Below are positions 46,797 through 57,880 of a stretch of 64,000 nt of DNA, one piece after another (positions within the stretch are counted from its first letter, which is position 1; every line of letters starts with the position of its first letter). The notes beneath the pieces are model-generated. The model was not told the origin of the DNA and ran no database searches. It worked only from the letters and a program-made list of their open reading frames with translations. The DNA comes from Melastoma dodecandrum (lineage: Eukaryota; Streptophyta; Magnoliopsida; Myrtales; Melastomataceae), in assembly GCA_029817715.1 (NCBI GenBank), contig JARUPY010000237.1, positions 310,001 to 374,000 of the forward strand, written 5' to 3'. The translations under genes and the position numbers were made by a program.

Positions 46797-48290
46797 ATGT
46801 CGATGCTCTTAACGGATGGTCATTCGACTGAACGTCCTCCGCTTTTGGCAAAACAATACTTCTCATATTGGAAAATGAGAATGGAGTTGTTTATAGGAGC
46901 AAAAGAAGCCGATTGCTGGCAGATTATAATGGAAGGAGATCTCGTAATTCCTCCATCTAATCCCAGCGACTCTCGTAATTATCTCGCTAAACACTAAAGC
47001 AAGGCACTACTTAGTGTGCGCTCTTGCTGGAAATGAGTTCAATCGCGTCTCTACTTGTAAGACGGCGAAGGAAATGTGGGATAGACTTGCTTTGATTTAT
47101 GATGGAACAGAACAAGTCAAGGAATCCAAAGTGAATGCATTAGTAACTCAATACGAAGCATTCAAGATGAAAAAGGATGAGTCAATAAATCAAATGTTTG
47201 TTAGACTCACCGAAATTACTAATGCCATGGAATCTCTTGGCAAGACCATTTCAAATTTTGAGCTAGTCAGAAAAATACTTCGCTCATTGCCTAAAACTTG
47301 GGAAGCTAAGAAGACGGCAATTGAAGAAGCTAAAGATTTGACGAGCTTAAGTCTTCAACAGTTACTTGGTTCTCTCGTTGCTTACGAAAATGAGAACAAG
47401 GTTGCTGAAGATAAGAAGACCAATGCTGTTGCATTTAAAGAGAGCGTTGAATCCTCCGATGATTCTGAGGATGAATCCTCATCCGATTCAGAGGATGAAA
47501 TCTCCTTCATAGTAAGGAAATTTAAGAAGTATCTTCGCAAAAATCGTTTCAAAGGAAAACGAGATCCTAAAAAGAAGAATACTAAATCACACCAAAGTAA
47601 AGGTGGTGTGTGCTATGAGTGCAACAAACCTGGTCATATGCGACCAGATTGCCCACTTCTAAATGAGAAGGGCAAACCTTCAAAATATAAGAAAGATGTG
47701 ATGATGACATCTTGGAGTGATAGTGATGAAGAATCAGATTAGAATGATGAAACAACAAACATCTGCTATATGGCGTAAACTGATGCTGAAACTGAGAAGG
47801 TAAATGCTTTCTCACCCTCTGATCTATCTGCTGAAGCTATTGAGAATCTTTTCTCATAACTCTATGATAAAATTGAGTTTCTATCCGCAAATAATAAAGC
47901 CCTCAAGGAGAATAAATTCTTGAGTGCTGAGAACAATTCTCTTAAGGATGAATTATCAGCAAAGGCTAAGAAAGCGGTTAAGCAACTTTCTCAATCTAAA
48001 TTAAAGATTGAGGAACTGCAACAGCAACTCAGTGCTGTGCGCAACAAAATTGATTTATGTGTACATGAGAAGCATGATTCCAAAAATGTGAAATATGGGA
48101 AATATGTTCATCCTCACGTTAGGAATGGCGAGTCTCATTATATTATTCAAAGGTTACCTAGGCTTTGCTATTATTGTAGAAAGCCAGATCATTTTATCAA
48201 AAATTGTCATGTGAGGCGAAATGATATGCTTGGCATTACTTCTAAAGTTGATGGTTCTATTATTAAATGGAAGCAACGACTTACTTAAGT
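46797..48290 (+). pseudogene. Copia GAG with two CCHC zinc knuckles, broken
   Basis: The start at 46797 gives MSMLLTDGHSTERPPLLAKQ, with YFSYWKMRMELFIGA (the UBN2/DUF4219-type opening). A frameshift near 46997 moves the reading to the frame of 47014-48288. There follow the UBN2-type gag core, an acidic Ser/Asp stretch (47450-47500), knuckle 1 CYECNKPGHMRPDC (about 47611-47652), stops at 47740 and 47776, a coiled-coil part (NNSLKDELSAKAKK), and knuckle 2 CYYCRKPDHFIKNC (about 48168-48209). GAG packages element RNA. Two knuckles in this order are usual for this branch of plant Copia. Confidence 0.88.
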
Positions 48291-50406
48291 TCTTTCTCTA
48301 TTTCAGGGATGCTTCAAGTCCATCGCTAAGGACCATATATGGTACTTAGATAGTGGCTGCTCGAGGCACATGTCAGGAGACGTCTCCTTATTCTCCACAC
48401 TGGTTTTCCAGGATGGTGGTACTGTCACCTTTGGTGATAATGGAAAAGGGATGGTTAAAGGAACAGGGACTATTTTCTGTTCTAACTCCCTAACCATTGA
48501 AGGAGTTCTTTATGTTAAAGGCCTCCAACACAATTTGATTAGTATTAGTGAATTGTGTGATAAAGGTTATCATGTTTCTTTCGATGAAAGGACGTGTAAC
48601 GTTTCACGGGATGGTGTTACTTGCTTCATTGGTGAACGCAAGGAAAACATCTATATCCTGTCTTTTAAGAACGTCTCCGCTGGAGAAAAATGTCTCTTGT
48701 CTGTTAAGGACGAGGCTACTTTATGACATAGAAGGTTGGGACATGCAAACTATGACTTGCTGTCCAAACTTGCCAGAAAAGATGCTATTAAGGGATTGCC
48801 CAAAATTAAGTTTGACAATGACAAGTTTTGTAAAGCTTTCTCTATTGGCAATTAAACAAAGTTTTCCTTTAAAAGTAAAAAATATGCTTTTAAGCAAAGC
48901 ACCGCTTGAATTACTTCTGAACTTATTTGGTCCAACAAGGACTCAAAGTCTAGGAGGTAAACGTAATGGATTAGTTGTGGTAGATGACTTTTCCAGATTC
49001 ATTTGGATTACATTTTTAGCTCACAAAAGTGATACGTTTGCAACCTTTGAAACTTTAGTCAAGCAACTTCAAAATGAGAAAGGTGTTTCTCTACGAAGCA
49101 TAAGAACGGATCATGGTATCGAATTTGAGAACCATGACTTCACTTCATTCTGTGAAGAATATGGTATTAACCATAATTTCTCTGCTCCATATACTCCATA
49201 GCAAAACGGAGTTGGAGAGCGAAAGAATAGAACTTTACAGGACATGGCGAGAACCATGTTGCTGGAAAGTGAGGTTGCTAAAAATCTTTGGGCTGAAGCT
49301 GTAAGTACAACATGTTATATCTCAAATCGAGTTCACTTAAGGCCTTCCTTAGGGAAAACGCCCTATGAGTTATATAAAGGCAGAAAGCCTAATATTTCAT
49401 ACTTCCATCCATTTGGAAGTAATTGTTTTATCTTAAGACCCATTAAAGATGGTGTCGGAAAGTTTGACGCTCTATCTGATGAGGGCATATTCTTAGGATA
49501 CTCTCTTACGAGCAAAGCATATAGAGTTTTTAATAAAAGAACTCTAACTATTGAAGAGTCCATCAATGTTAAAGTTGATGATTTTCCAACACAGAAGGAA
49601 GATGTTGTGGAGGCAACGGCACAATCCTCAACAACAGTATCAATTGAAACATCACAGCAAATGGTTGCTGATCCGAACGGAAACACTGTAGTAGATGTAC
49701 AACAAGTGCCTGCTGCACACACTGAAAATGTTTCTGGTGGTTTCCAGGATATACAAATAGAGGATCGTGTTCCTCCTTTATATAAGAAAAGACATCCTAT
49801 TGACCGGGTCATAAGATCAATACACACAGGAGTGTGAACCCGACATACAGCGAGCATGTACTGTGAACACTCCGCCTTTATTTCTCAAAAGGAACCTCAA
49901 GGCATTGATGATGCGCTCGATGATCCAAACTGGATCCCATAGGATATTCAGATGCGGGCTATGCTGGATGCCGCATAGATAGAAAAAATACTTCTGGTAC
50001 TTGTCAATTATTGGGAAATATGTTAATTTCCTGGTTCTCTAAGAAGCAGACATCAGTCGCTTTATCCACAGCTGAGGCAGAATACATTGCAGCAGCCAGT
50101 TGCTGTACTCAGTTATTATGGATGCGACAACAACTTGAAGACTATGATCTTCATATCAACAATATTCCATTAATGTGTGATAACACAAGTGCAATAAATC
50201 TATCACGAAATCCTGTCTATCACTCGAGATCTAAGCATATCGAGTTGAGACATCACTTCTTGCGTGATAATGTACAAAGTAGGAAAGTTGAGATTCAGCT
50301 TATAAATACCAATCAACAACTTGCTGATATTCTTACCAAACCACTTGATAAGGAAATGTTTGAATATTTACGAAGTGAATTAGGGATATGTAATCCCAAT
50401 ATCTGA
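48291..50406 (+). pseudogene. Copia pol lacking reverse transcriptase
   Basis: The protease active site DSGCSRHM is at about 48349. A gag-pre-integrase HRRLGHANYDLLSKLARKD with its preceding Trp codon turned to stop lies at 48724. A frame change near 48895 precedes the integrase core (VVVDDFSRFIWITF, RTDHGIEFEN, then QNGVGERKNRTLQDMART), with a stop at 49199 just before QNGV. After GIDDALDDPNWI (about 49932) the text jumps straight to GYSDAGYAGCRID of RNase H (about 49941). The whole RT domain (normally some 250-300 residues with YVDD) is absent. RNase H then reads well to LADILTKPLDKEMFEYLRSE, ending 50406. Confidence 0.9.
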
Positions 50407-50603
50407 GATGATAATATTGTCATCTAACTATTTTAAGAAATTTTTGATAGGAAAATAAAATTTCCTATGGTACATTTCCTTTTTATTTCTTTCTATAAAA
50501 TATTCTTTAAAAAGGGAACTACCCATACGGTAAAATCCCTAACTTCCTTCTTCTTTTCTTCAACCTCTACCTCCATCCTCCTTCTCTTCTTCTCAATCTG
50601 ATC

Positions 50604-52313
50604 ATGGCACCCAAATCCGCAAAATCATCAAAGGGGAAGGGAAACCCTAAGAAACGGTAGTAGGCTATGACTGCTTCCGTCCAGCAACTCTCCACTCAGA
50701 AGAATCTCCCAGTTACTGAGGGGGATCCTTCGTTACTGCATACCCCTGCTCCTGTGGTCACTAAGACCAAGGAGACACCTGATGCTGTTCCTGTTAAGGA
50801 AAATGTGGCTTCGGCTGTTGATGCCACTGTTCTTGGCGATTCTGAAGTTGCTGCGGAGAAAACCCTCACTGTTGAGGAAGAAACCGTTGCACCAGAGGAG
50901 TTTACCAAGTCTACACCGGCTGTGTCCGAGTTCTCTGACAAAGCGGACACCTCTCTCACTCCAGATCTAGAACTCTCTAATGATGAGAGTAAGGAAAGTG
51001 AGGATCTTGATGTTACTCAGTCCATGGATGAACAGGACTCTTCTGCTAAGAAGACCCCTGCTGCGGATGACACTGTGGAGGTGGTTGGCTCTGTTGTACA
51101 GAATCCTCCTCCTGTTGGCTCTGCTTTGGGTATTGCTTCTCGCACCAAGATGAAGCGACCTTTCGCTGGTCTAAAGGATGGTATGCACTCTAGCTCTCCT
51201 GATCATAAGAAAGTGAAAAATACAGATTCTTCTGTGTTTATCCCTGAGATTGATCAGAATGTTTCTCTGGCTGAGTTAAATCGCATTCTTGCTGATGATA
51301 CAATGCCCAGCCGTAACATGGCAAAGCGCAACATTGCTGCATGCAAGCGTGTTGATTTTGACTGGTTCACTAAACATCAGTTGCATTTTGCTGATATGTT
51401 TGAGAAATAGCTGTCTTTCTGCGAGTATGATGGCATAGGTTCTATCTCTAAAGTCCATGAATTTTATGCCAACATTATCTTTTATAAAGAGGATTCCCTC
51501 ATTAAGTACATCAAAGTGCTAGTTGATGATAAAGTCTTCGTCTTCTTTGTGTTTGATGCTTGTTGAATCTTTAACTCTGATCCCTTCAACAATCTAAGGG
51601 TGATCAATGAGGGAAAACTAGAAGCTTATCAGACCATCAATGACGGAGAGGCTGTTAATGTCAGCGGATATTTGCCGAATACTGGGTTGAGCTTTAGCAA
51701 CAGGATGTTTCATAAGGCAGTAATATCTTGCTTAGCTCCTTGTATTGGCAGCATTGATACTGTCATGCCCAAAGAATGGAATCTGATGGTTCATCTCAAG
51801 CGAGGTATTCCTGTGAATTTGGGAAGTGTTATTTTTGTCCACATGGCTTCTTGTGTTCAGGATGAGAACAGGGCACTTCCTTTTGCACACGTTATTACTG
51901 CACTGCTGCAGCTTTATGGGGAGCAGGTTGTTCCTGTGAATCAAATGGATACCTGAACTACACAGGTGATTGGTGCTAACTTTGTGGCGAGTATGGGCTA
52001 CCAATATGTTGATGGTGTATTCATCAAGAAACCAACCAAGCGAGAAATCGCTGCATCTGTTCGTGGCAAGGCCACTGCTGAAACTGGCAAACAGCGTCGT
52101 GCTAAACGTGAGCGGGAGGCCCCTTTGTCAAAGGATGAGTCCCCTTCTTCTTCCAAGGTGCAGAAATTCCTCGCTGAGGAACTCAACTTCACTCGTCGCT
52201 CAATTCTTGAGAGGATGGATGCATTTGTTGAGAGACTTGGGCTCCTGGAAAAGATGATCTAGACTCTGCTTGAAACTGTTGAGGATTGCGCCATGCTCTC
52301 CGCTGAGGATTGA
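50604..52313 (+). pseudogene. Extra reading frame downstream of Copia pol
   Basis: From MAPKSAKSSKGKGNPKKR (50604) one frame can be followed for about 570 codons. It is interrupted only by stops (50658, 50661, 51408, 51564, 51954, 52260), with no frameshift. Order: basic start, acidic Val/Glu/Thr-rich part (50667-51060), then a folded-looking part (KRVDFDWFTKHQLHFADMF, VHEFYANIIFYKED, MVHLKRGIPVNLGSVIFVHM) resembling the plant 'putative transposon protein' domain found in retroelement ORFs. A basic C-terminus with a short helix follows. Role unknown; such ORFs downstream of pol are sometimes called env-like, but I see no signal peptide or membrane segment. Confidence 0.7.
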
Positions 52314-52647
52314 GCTACTCTCCTATCTATCTTTAGATGTCTCTGCTCATTTGTTCTTGTTTTTGAAACAGTTCGATCTTGCAAGATCGCAATAACTCTT
52401 TGCTGCTATGTCAGCTTGTTTTGAGTGTCAGCATGTTTTTGCTGCACTAGCAATGTCACTACCTTTTGCTTTAATCCTTTCTTTTTTATATGACGAAAAG
52501 GGGGGGAAGAATAAGTTAAGGGGGAGCTTTCCAAGTTTTCCAAAAATGCACTTAACTTAACAAATCACAAATCAGTGCTATGCCTTAGGGGGAGTTAGGA
52601 GATTATTGGACTCAAGCTCTATCCCTAAAAAAGGTTTTTTCATCATC

Positions 52648-52661
52648 AAAAAGGGGGAGAA
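52648..52661 (+). other. Polypurine tract of the 10-kb Copia
   Basis: AAAAAGGGGGAGAA directly before the 3' LTR; primes plus-strand synthesis. Confidence 0.85.
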
Positions 52662-54654
52662 TGTTAACCTGATTTTGATGATGAACTTAAGTAGCGTGTT
52701 ACTGATGGTCAGCAGTAATGTTTCATGAGTTACGTGCTTGTCCCTAGTGATGAGCTTGAGCAATGTGTTGTTGAATCACAGCTGGTAACTGTTATATGTT
52801 ACAGTGAGTTGTTGCTGTGATATTACGAATATATATTGAAAATAAGGAAACAAATTTTCAATACCCACGTTTTATTTTGGGTTATCTCAGAACATTCGTC
52901 TGAGTGTCCAAATTCATTTAAATGTGGCATAATGATCTCATTATAAAGATTTAGACAACTAAATATTATGAGATTATCTTTCCAAGTTTATTTTTAGAAA
53001 CAAAATATGTTTCTGATATCATGCAGCAATGTTACGCTGGAACAGGATGAAATATCTAATCAAATATTGTTGATTGATCATAATCGACCAGATAAGATTA
53101 TGATCAGATTATAAAGATTAGAAATAATTTATTTGATTAAGATAAGTGAGGAAAGTTACCGTTGGTACTTACTCTCCATAGCACAGCGATCGGTCCAGCA
53201 GACCATTGCTCATTCCTGGCTGCCAATTTTGGCAACAAATCTCGAAGATTGCCTGGACGTCTTCTGTGCTTCCTTCTCCATTATAATCATCAAAGACGAC
53301 AGATCCAAGTGCCTTTGTGCGTCTGAGTGGTCTGAGTGGTCTAAGTGAGCTTTGTGCATCGACGGAGAGCGGAAGGTGCTAAGTGTCTCCTGGTTCTTTC
53401 TCTTGCAAGCTGCGTGTGAGAGTATCAAGGGGCTGAGGTCAGATCCTTTGATCGTCGTGAGAGGGACTAGGTGTCCTCGGTGTGTTTAACGAGCGGCTGG
53501 CGAATCGTCTGAGGGAAGCTAAGTGAATACCTCTGCTGAATTCAGTACTCAGTTACTAACTCATCGGCAAGAAGCCGTTCTTGTCGTGTCTCTTCGCAGG
53601 AAAGTCTCGAACCTACGGAGTTTGAGCAGTCAGACACGCACTTGCGGGTGCGCGCCAGAAGTCTCGTACCTGCAGGGTAGAGCAGGAGGTGGGAATGCCG
53701 TCGGAGTGGAAAGAGGTCCTCCCGAGCACAGGGGTGCTGTGCAGAAGACTCGAACTCCTGGGGACGGATAGTAGAGCAGGTTGCGTGGAAGCCGCCGGAG
53801 TAGAAAATTCCACCCTAGGCACTGGGTGTGCAGTGCAGTGAGTCATGGCTGTGGTAACCATGCACGTTCGAACTGAGTGTAGGACGGATACCCTTTCTTA
53901 GTGGTCTTTGTGGTTATCTTTGTGGTTCTTCTCTTTGTGATCTTTGTGATCTTTGTGGTGATCTGTGTGATCAACTTCGTGGTTGTCTCTTAAGCAATTA
54001 CAGGCTCATCTCCAGGAGAGACAAGATCTATGTGGAAATCCTCTGCTGAACGACAAAAGTGCTGAAGCAATCCTCTACTGTGAATCAGAAACGAGATGCT
54101 CTCTGAAAAGTCTTTCTATCACTGTAAGGATTATTATTTGAGGATTTAATCTCTAACATAACGTTGTCCGTGTGCTTTGATAGACAGGCTTACATCCGAG
54201 CAACAACGTTCTGCGTGGAATCCATTGAGCTACCAACTGCTGAGGAAAAGTATCATTCTGCTGGAAACGAGAAGACGTCCACTGTGTGAGGAGCTGACCG
54301 TTGCCAGGAGTGATCATCAATTGTACGGGATTCTAAATCTCACTTTGTGAGAACCAAATGCCTAGTGCAAGGGCTCTTTGCACCCATTATATTATATAGT
54401 GGAATGACCTTGTTGGTGAAAGTGGACGTAGGTCGATTAAGACCGAACCACTATAAATAACTGTGTCCATTACGATCATGCAACACTCTTACAAAAACCT
54501 ACTCGACAAAATCGTGACAGTGTCCGCGAAGCAGATCTCATTCTGATAAACGCTCTGCTGAGTTACAGTACGCTTCCGCTTACACTGAGAAAACGGGCGA
54601 AAAAGTAATAAACACTAATTTACCCCCCTCTTAGTGTTCCTGAACGATCCAACA
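52662..54654 (+). repeat. 3' LTR of the 10-kb Copia
   Basis: 1993 bp, starts TGTTAACCTGATTTTGATG, ends GATCCAACA. Its part from 53301 on is included in the segmental duplication. Confidence 0.93.
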
Positions 54655-54659
54655 AGAAT

Positions 54660-55973
54660 CTTCGAAGGAAAACGCGCTGTGCGCGAGCCTTCTTCGCGCA
54701 ACTCTCGTTCATATCGCGCCGTTGTATTGCGAGGCGGCGCCACCTTATAATCTGTTAGCTGTCCGGAGAGATGTAGTTTCAAGATGTCTCGGCACAACTA
54801 AACACAGGATGTCCATGTGCCTGTCGATTTGGGGACAGAATGGCTGGAAGTCCGTTTATAGATTACCTTGATACTGTAAGTTGTCAAGCCGAATAATCTT
54901 TCTTGCCAGTAGCAAGTTTCTAGTGCAACAGAATAATACGCTTGTCAAGAATGGTTGACTGAGGTTGTATGGGATTCGTCTGTCTTGCAATTGTGGTCGG
55001 CCTTGTGTTGATAGAGCTGCACTGAATTGAGTTATGAATCAATTGTGATATTTTGAGCTTGATAAAGCCTTGCGTTTAAGTTGAATTGATCAGGCCGACT
55101 GTCCAATGAGTATGCTCGGGTATGGGAATAATGTTCCTTAGAGGAAATCTGAGATGTTGATTCTGACGGTGGTTGGGGATTGGAAAACGGCGTTGCGGGT
55201 GATCCACGGGAATTATAGCGAGTAATGCGGATTGGTCCAACCATGTAGGCCTCGGCCTACGGGTGGTTGGATTCCGTAAAGATTGTATGTAATTGATGGT
55301 TTGGAAATGAAGTTGCCGCCGTTCACAATCTGGACCGACTACGTCTTCCTGGTTACCGAGCTTTGGATAGTGATTGGATTTGAGGATGTTGTTCTCGACT
55401 GCGTGTCGGAAGAGTACGGGGAGGCGACGACCATCCGCGGTCGTGCCTGCTGGCCGTTTCCCTTGTGCTCCCGGCGGAGTGGGTGAGGATGCACTACGGT
55501 GGTCCTGGCATCTTGAGAAGGGTTGTATGGGATGAGAGAGTTGATACATGGGAGTCGTATATTTACTTTTCACTCTATCTATTGATTATTGTGATGGCGG
55601 CCTAATGATACTCGTTTTACTGTTGCTGATGATTGACGAGTCCTAGAGAGGCCTCATCGTGTTGTTGCCCTGAACCGCATGTTGCATAAGTGATTTTCAA
55701 ATATTACATGATAGGAATCAATTAGGGGTCTCATGTCTTCGCATGTGCATAGAGTAGGCGTACTCAACGAATTATCGCTGACCCCAATAGGGGACTATTT
55801 TTTTAGTGTAACGCAGGATAAAAAGGAAAAGAGGACACGTGGCACGAATTTGAGTAGCAAGACAGTAGACATTGCCATGGTGGAGGTAAAGTTTTGTCGC
55901 TTCCGCATTTTGACCGTCAAATAACGGAGAACTACTCTAATAAAATGTAAAAAAAAATTTGTAGGTCGTTTCA
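54660..55973 (+). mobile_element. Solo LTR of the LARD family, right half
   Basis: Continues the LTR begun at 43588 and ends GGTCGTTTCA, followed by CTTCT (55974-55978), which matches 43583-43587. The joined LTR would be about 2.4 kb. Compared with 10500, this copy has about 20 extra bases near 55250 (a CCTCGGCCTACGGGTGG stretch). Confidence 0.88.
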
Positions 55974-56739
55974 CTTCTCCTCCTCCATCGATGGCCGCGG
56001 CAACAAGAGAAGGACGCTTCTCTTACATGCCGGATCTCCTGTCAACTAATCTTATAAATCTAAATTTTCCAATCCCAACAAACATGATGAAGTGGCTGTT
56101 TCAAAAGGATCGTTTTCTTTGAAGCAAATATAAGGAGATGATAAAAGATCATTTCTTAGATACTATTGGTAGAAGATAAGAGGCAATGTCAGTGTTCCCT
56201 GCAACAAAATGGTTATGTCCCCCGTCAGTTTGGCTACTTGCTTCCCAAGAAGAGGAGAGAGGGAGACAGAGAGAGAACTGCCCGAAAACCGAAGAAACAA
56301 AAATCATCATAACTGAACTATCTTTCCCTGTTATTCTTTTCCTATAATCAAGGTCTGTCGTGCGGGATTTCCTATTCAACAGCAAGCACGGGTAGAAAGT
56401 ACAGTGGCAAAGAAGGATCAGAAACATAGCTTGCCGCAAGTGACGAAACTCCACCTAGTCAGCAAGGAATGCCTTATCGGAAGGATATGTAGCTAAAGAA
56501 TGATTAATTTTAATTGACAAAGTTGACAATGAAGGAATCAGTTCAATTAGTACTCGACATTGACTCGTTATAGATCAGCCTGTCCATCAGGCGCTTACTT
56601 GAGGAACATGGGAGGGTGATCCTAAGCCTCACATTTGCAAATACGTTTCAACATGATGTCCAAGGATAGTACCCATAACCCAGGTCAGTATAGCTACATT
56701 TTCGCCATTGGACAAGAAGGTCAGTAATTGTCGGTTTAA
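55974..56739. other. Flank, copy D
   Basis: Starts with the 5' end of a Ubl-like exon 1 as in copy B (11224 on); the remainder is non-coding as far as I can see. Confidence 0.5.
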
Positions 56740-57450
56740 TTGTTACCTTCGGCATTCCTTCCATCACTTGCTTTTGCAGACGCTTGGGACGGAAGCCCTG
56801 TTGGTCGTGCTGGACCTGAAGCACCCCGGACGTTGACAAGAGATGCCTCGCGCCTTTTGTTTCTTGAGACCTTGACATTACTTGGACACTCTGGCGGGGG
56901 GGGGGGGTCCGGCTTCCTCTTTCTACCAGTTACATTTGGCCGACGATCTACAAGTCATCACCTTTGTCTCTGTCCTGATTGGGTCCGATGCGGTATGTGA
57001 TCTCGCAGTCTGTCTCGTCAAAAATAACAACTTGAAACCTCGACCCGCTGTCATGCCTGAAAACAAGGAATTGGCAAAGGGCGGATGTTGTAATGCTTCA
57101 TGAAGGCTGCGCAGCCATCCTGAAGTAGGACGCCATGCTCATCCCGGAGCAGTTTCACCTTCCAAAGGCACTGGGGTCCTCAAGGAAGACCAGGTCCGAG
57201 GACAGAGCCGACCCCGGTTCCTCACAAATTTAACAGGAATCCTCTGTTCCAGAAAAACAAACCAAGTGGTCTGTCTGACTATAACAACTTGTCTGACTAT
57301 AACAGTGATGGTAATAATAACATCAAGTGGTCTGTCGTAGTGTTGGTAGTAGTAGTCTTGTCGTCGAGTCCTTTGGGGTTCCCATTCTGCTGTTCCCAGA
57401 AATCTCTTTCTTCCCCCCCTCTTGATGCTCAAATTCAATATTACCCTCAA
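56740..57450 (-). pseudogene. B3-domain protein pseudogene, copy D
   Basis: Near-identical to copy B: RIPVKFVRN present, exon 1 absent, same deletion and stop after DRDKGDDL. In addition it has an extra G near 57075 that shifts the frame within the B3 domain, and a longer G run at 56897. Non-functional. Confidence 0.8.
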
Positions 57451-57880
57451 AATGCAAGTAAAGATTGATTGTTTTCATAATAATAACGTCTGGCTTGCAT
57501 TGTAGCTTTGATTGATTTAAAATTTTCTTTTAATGTAACCCCAAAATCTCCAATTCAACAAACAGTTTGTAAATACTTGGGATCCCAAATAAGTTAAGAG
57601 TCAGAAGAGGAATTGGAATGCCAAAATCGAAATCACTTTATCTGTCTCGGCTGATCGATCGAGTCGTTGCCTACCTCCTGCAGCGGAGTAGCAGCATCGA
57701 CTGCTGGTTGCTACGCTCTTGTGGGCATCTCAAAATTTCTGGTTCCACGGGGACGTACTGATAATCTTGCGCCAGTCAGCTCGCATTGTTCTCCTGTAAA
57801 TAAGGTCAGAGAATGTAAAGGAAACTGTATTATCATTATGTGAAGGCTCGGGTGATATTCTGGAAACACTCGCAACAACT

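Larger units (their letters stand above)
44670..54654 (+). mobile_element. Copia element with 2-kb LTRs, TSD AGAAT, RT deleted
   Basis: A 9985-bp element flanked by AGAAT at 44665-44669 and 54655-54659. LTRs 44670-46654 and 52662-54654; PBS 46656-46668; PPT about 52648-52661. Internal order: GAG with two zinc knuckles, protease, integrase, RNase H, then an extra reading frame. The order integrase before RNase H is Copia. The extra 3' frame and the two knuckles resemble Sirevirus-type elements, though that lineage call is tentative. The reverse transcriptase is missing and many stops interrupt the frames, so it is non-autonomous. Confidence 0.93.

Noticed and set aside
50604..52313. Retroviral-type envelope gene after pol
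   Set aside because: No signal peptide, transmembrane segment or cleavage motif seen; better described as an element ORF of unknown role.
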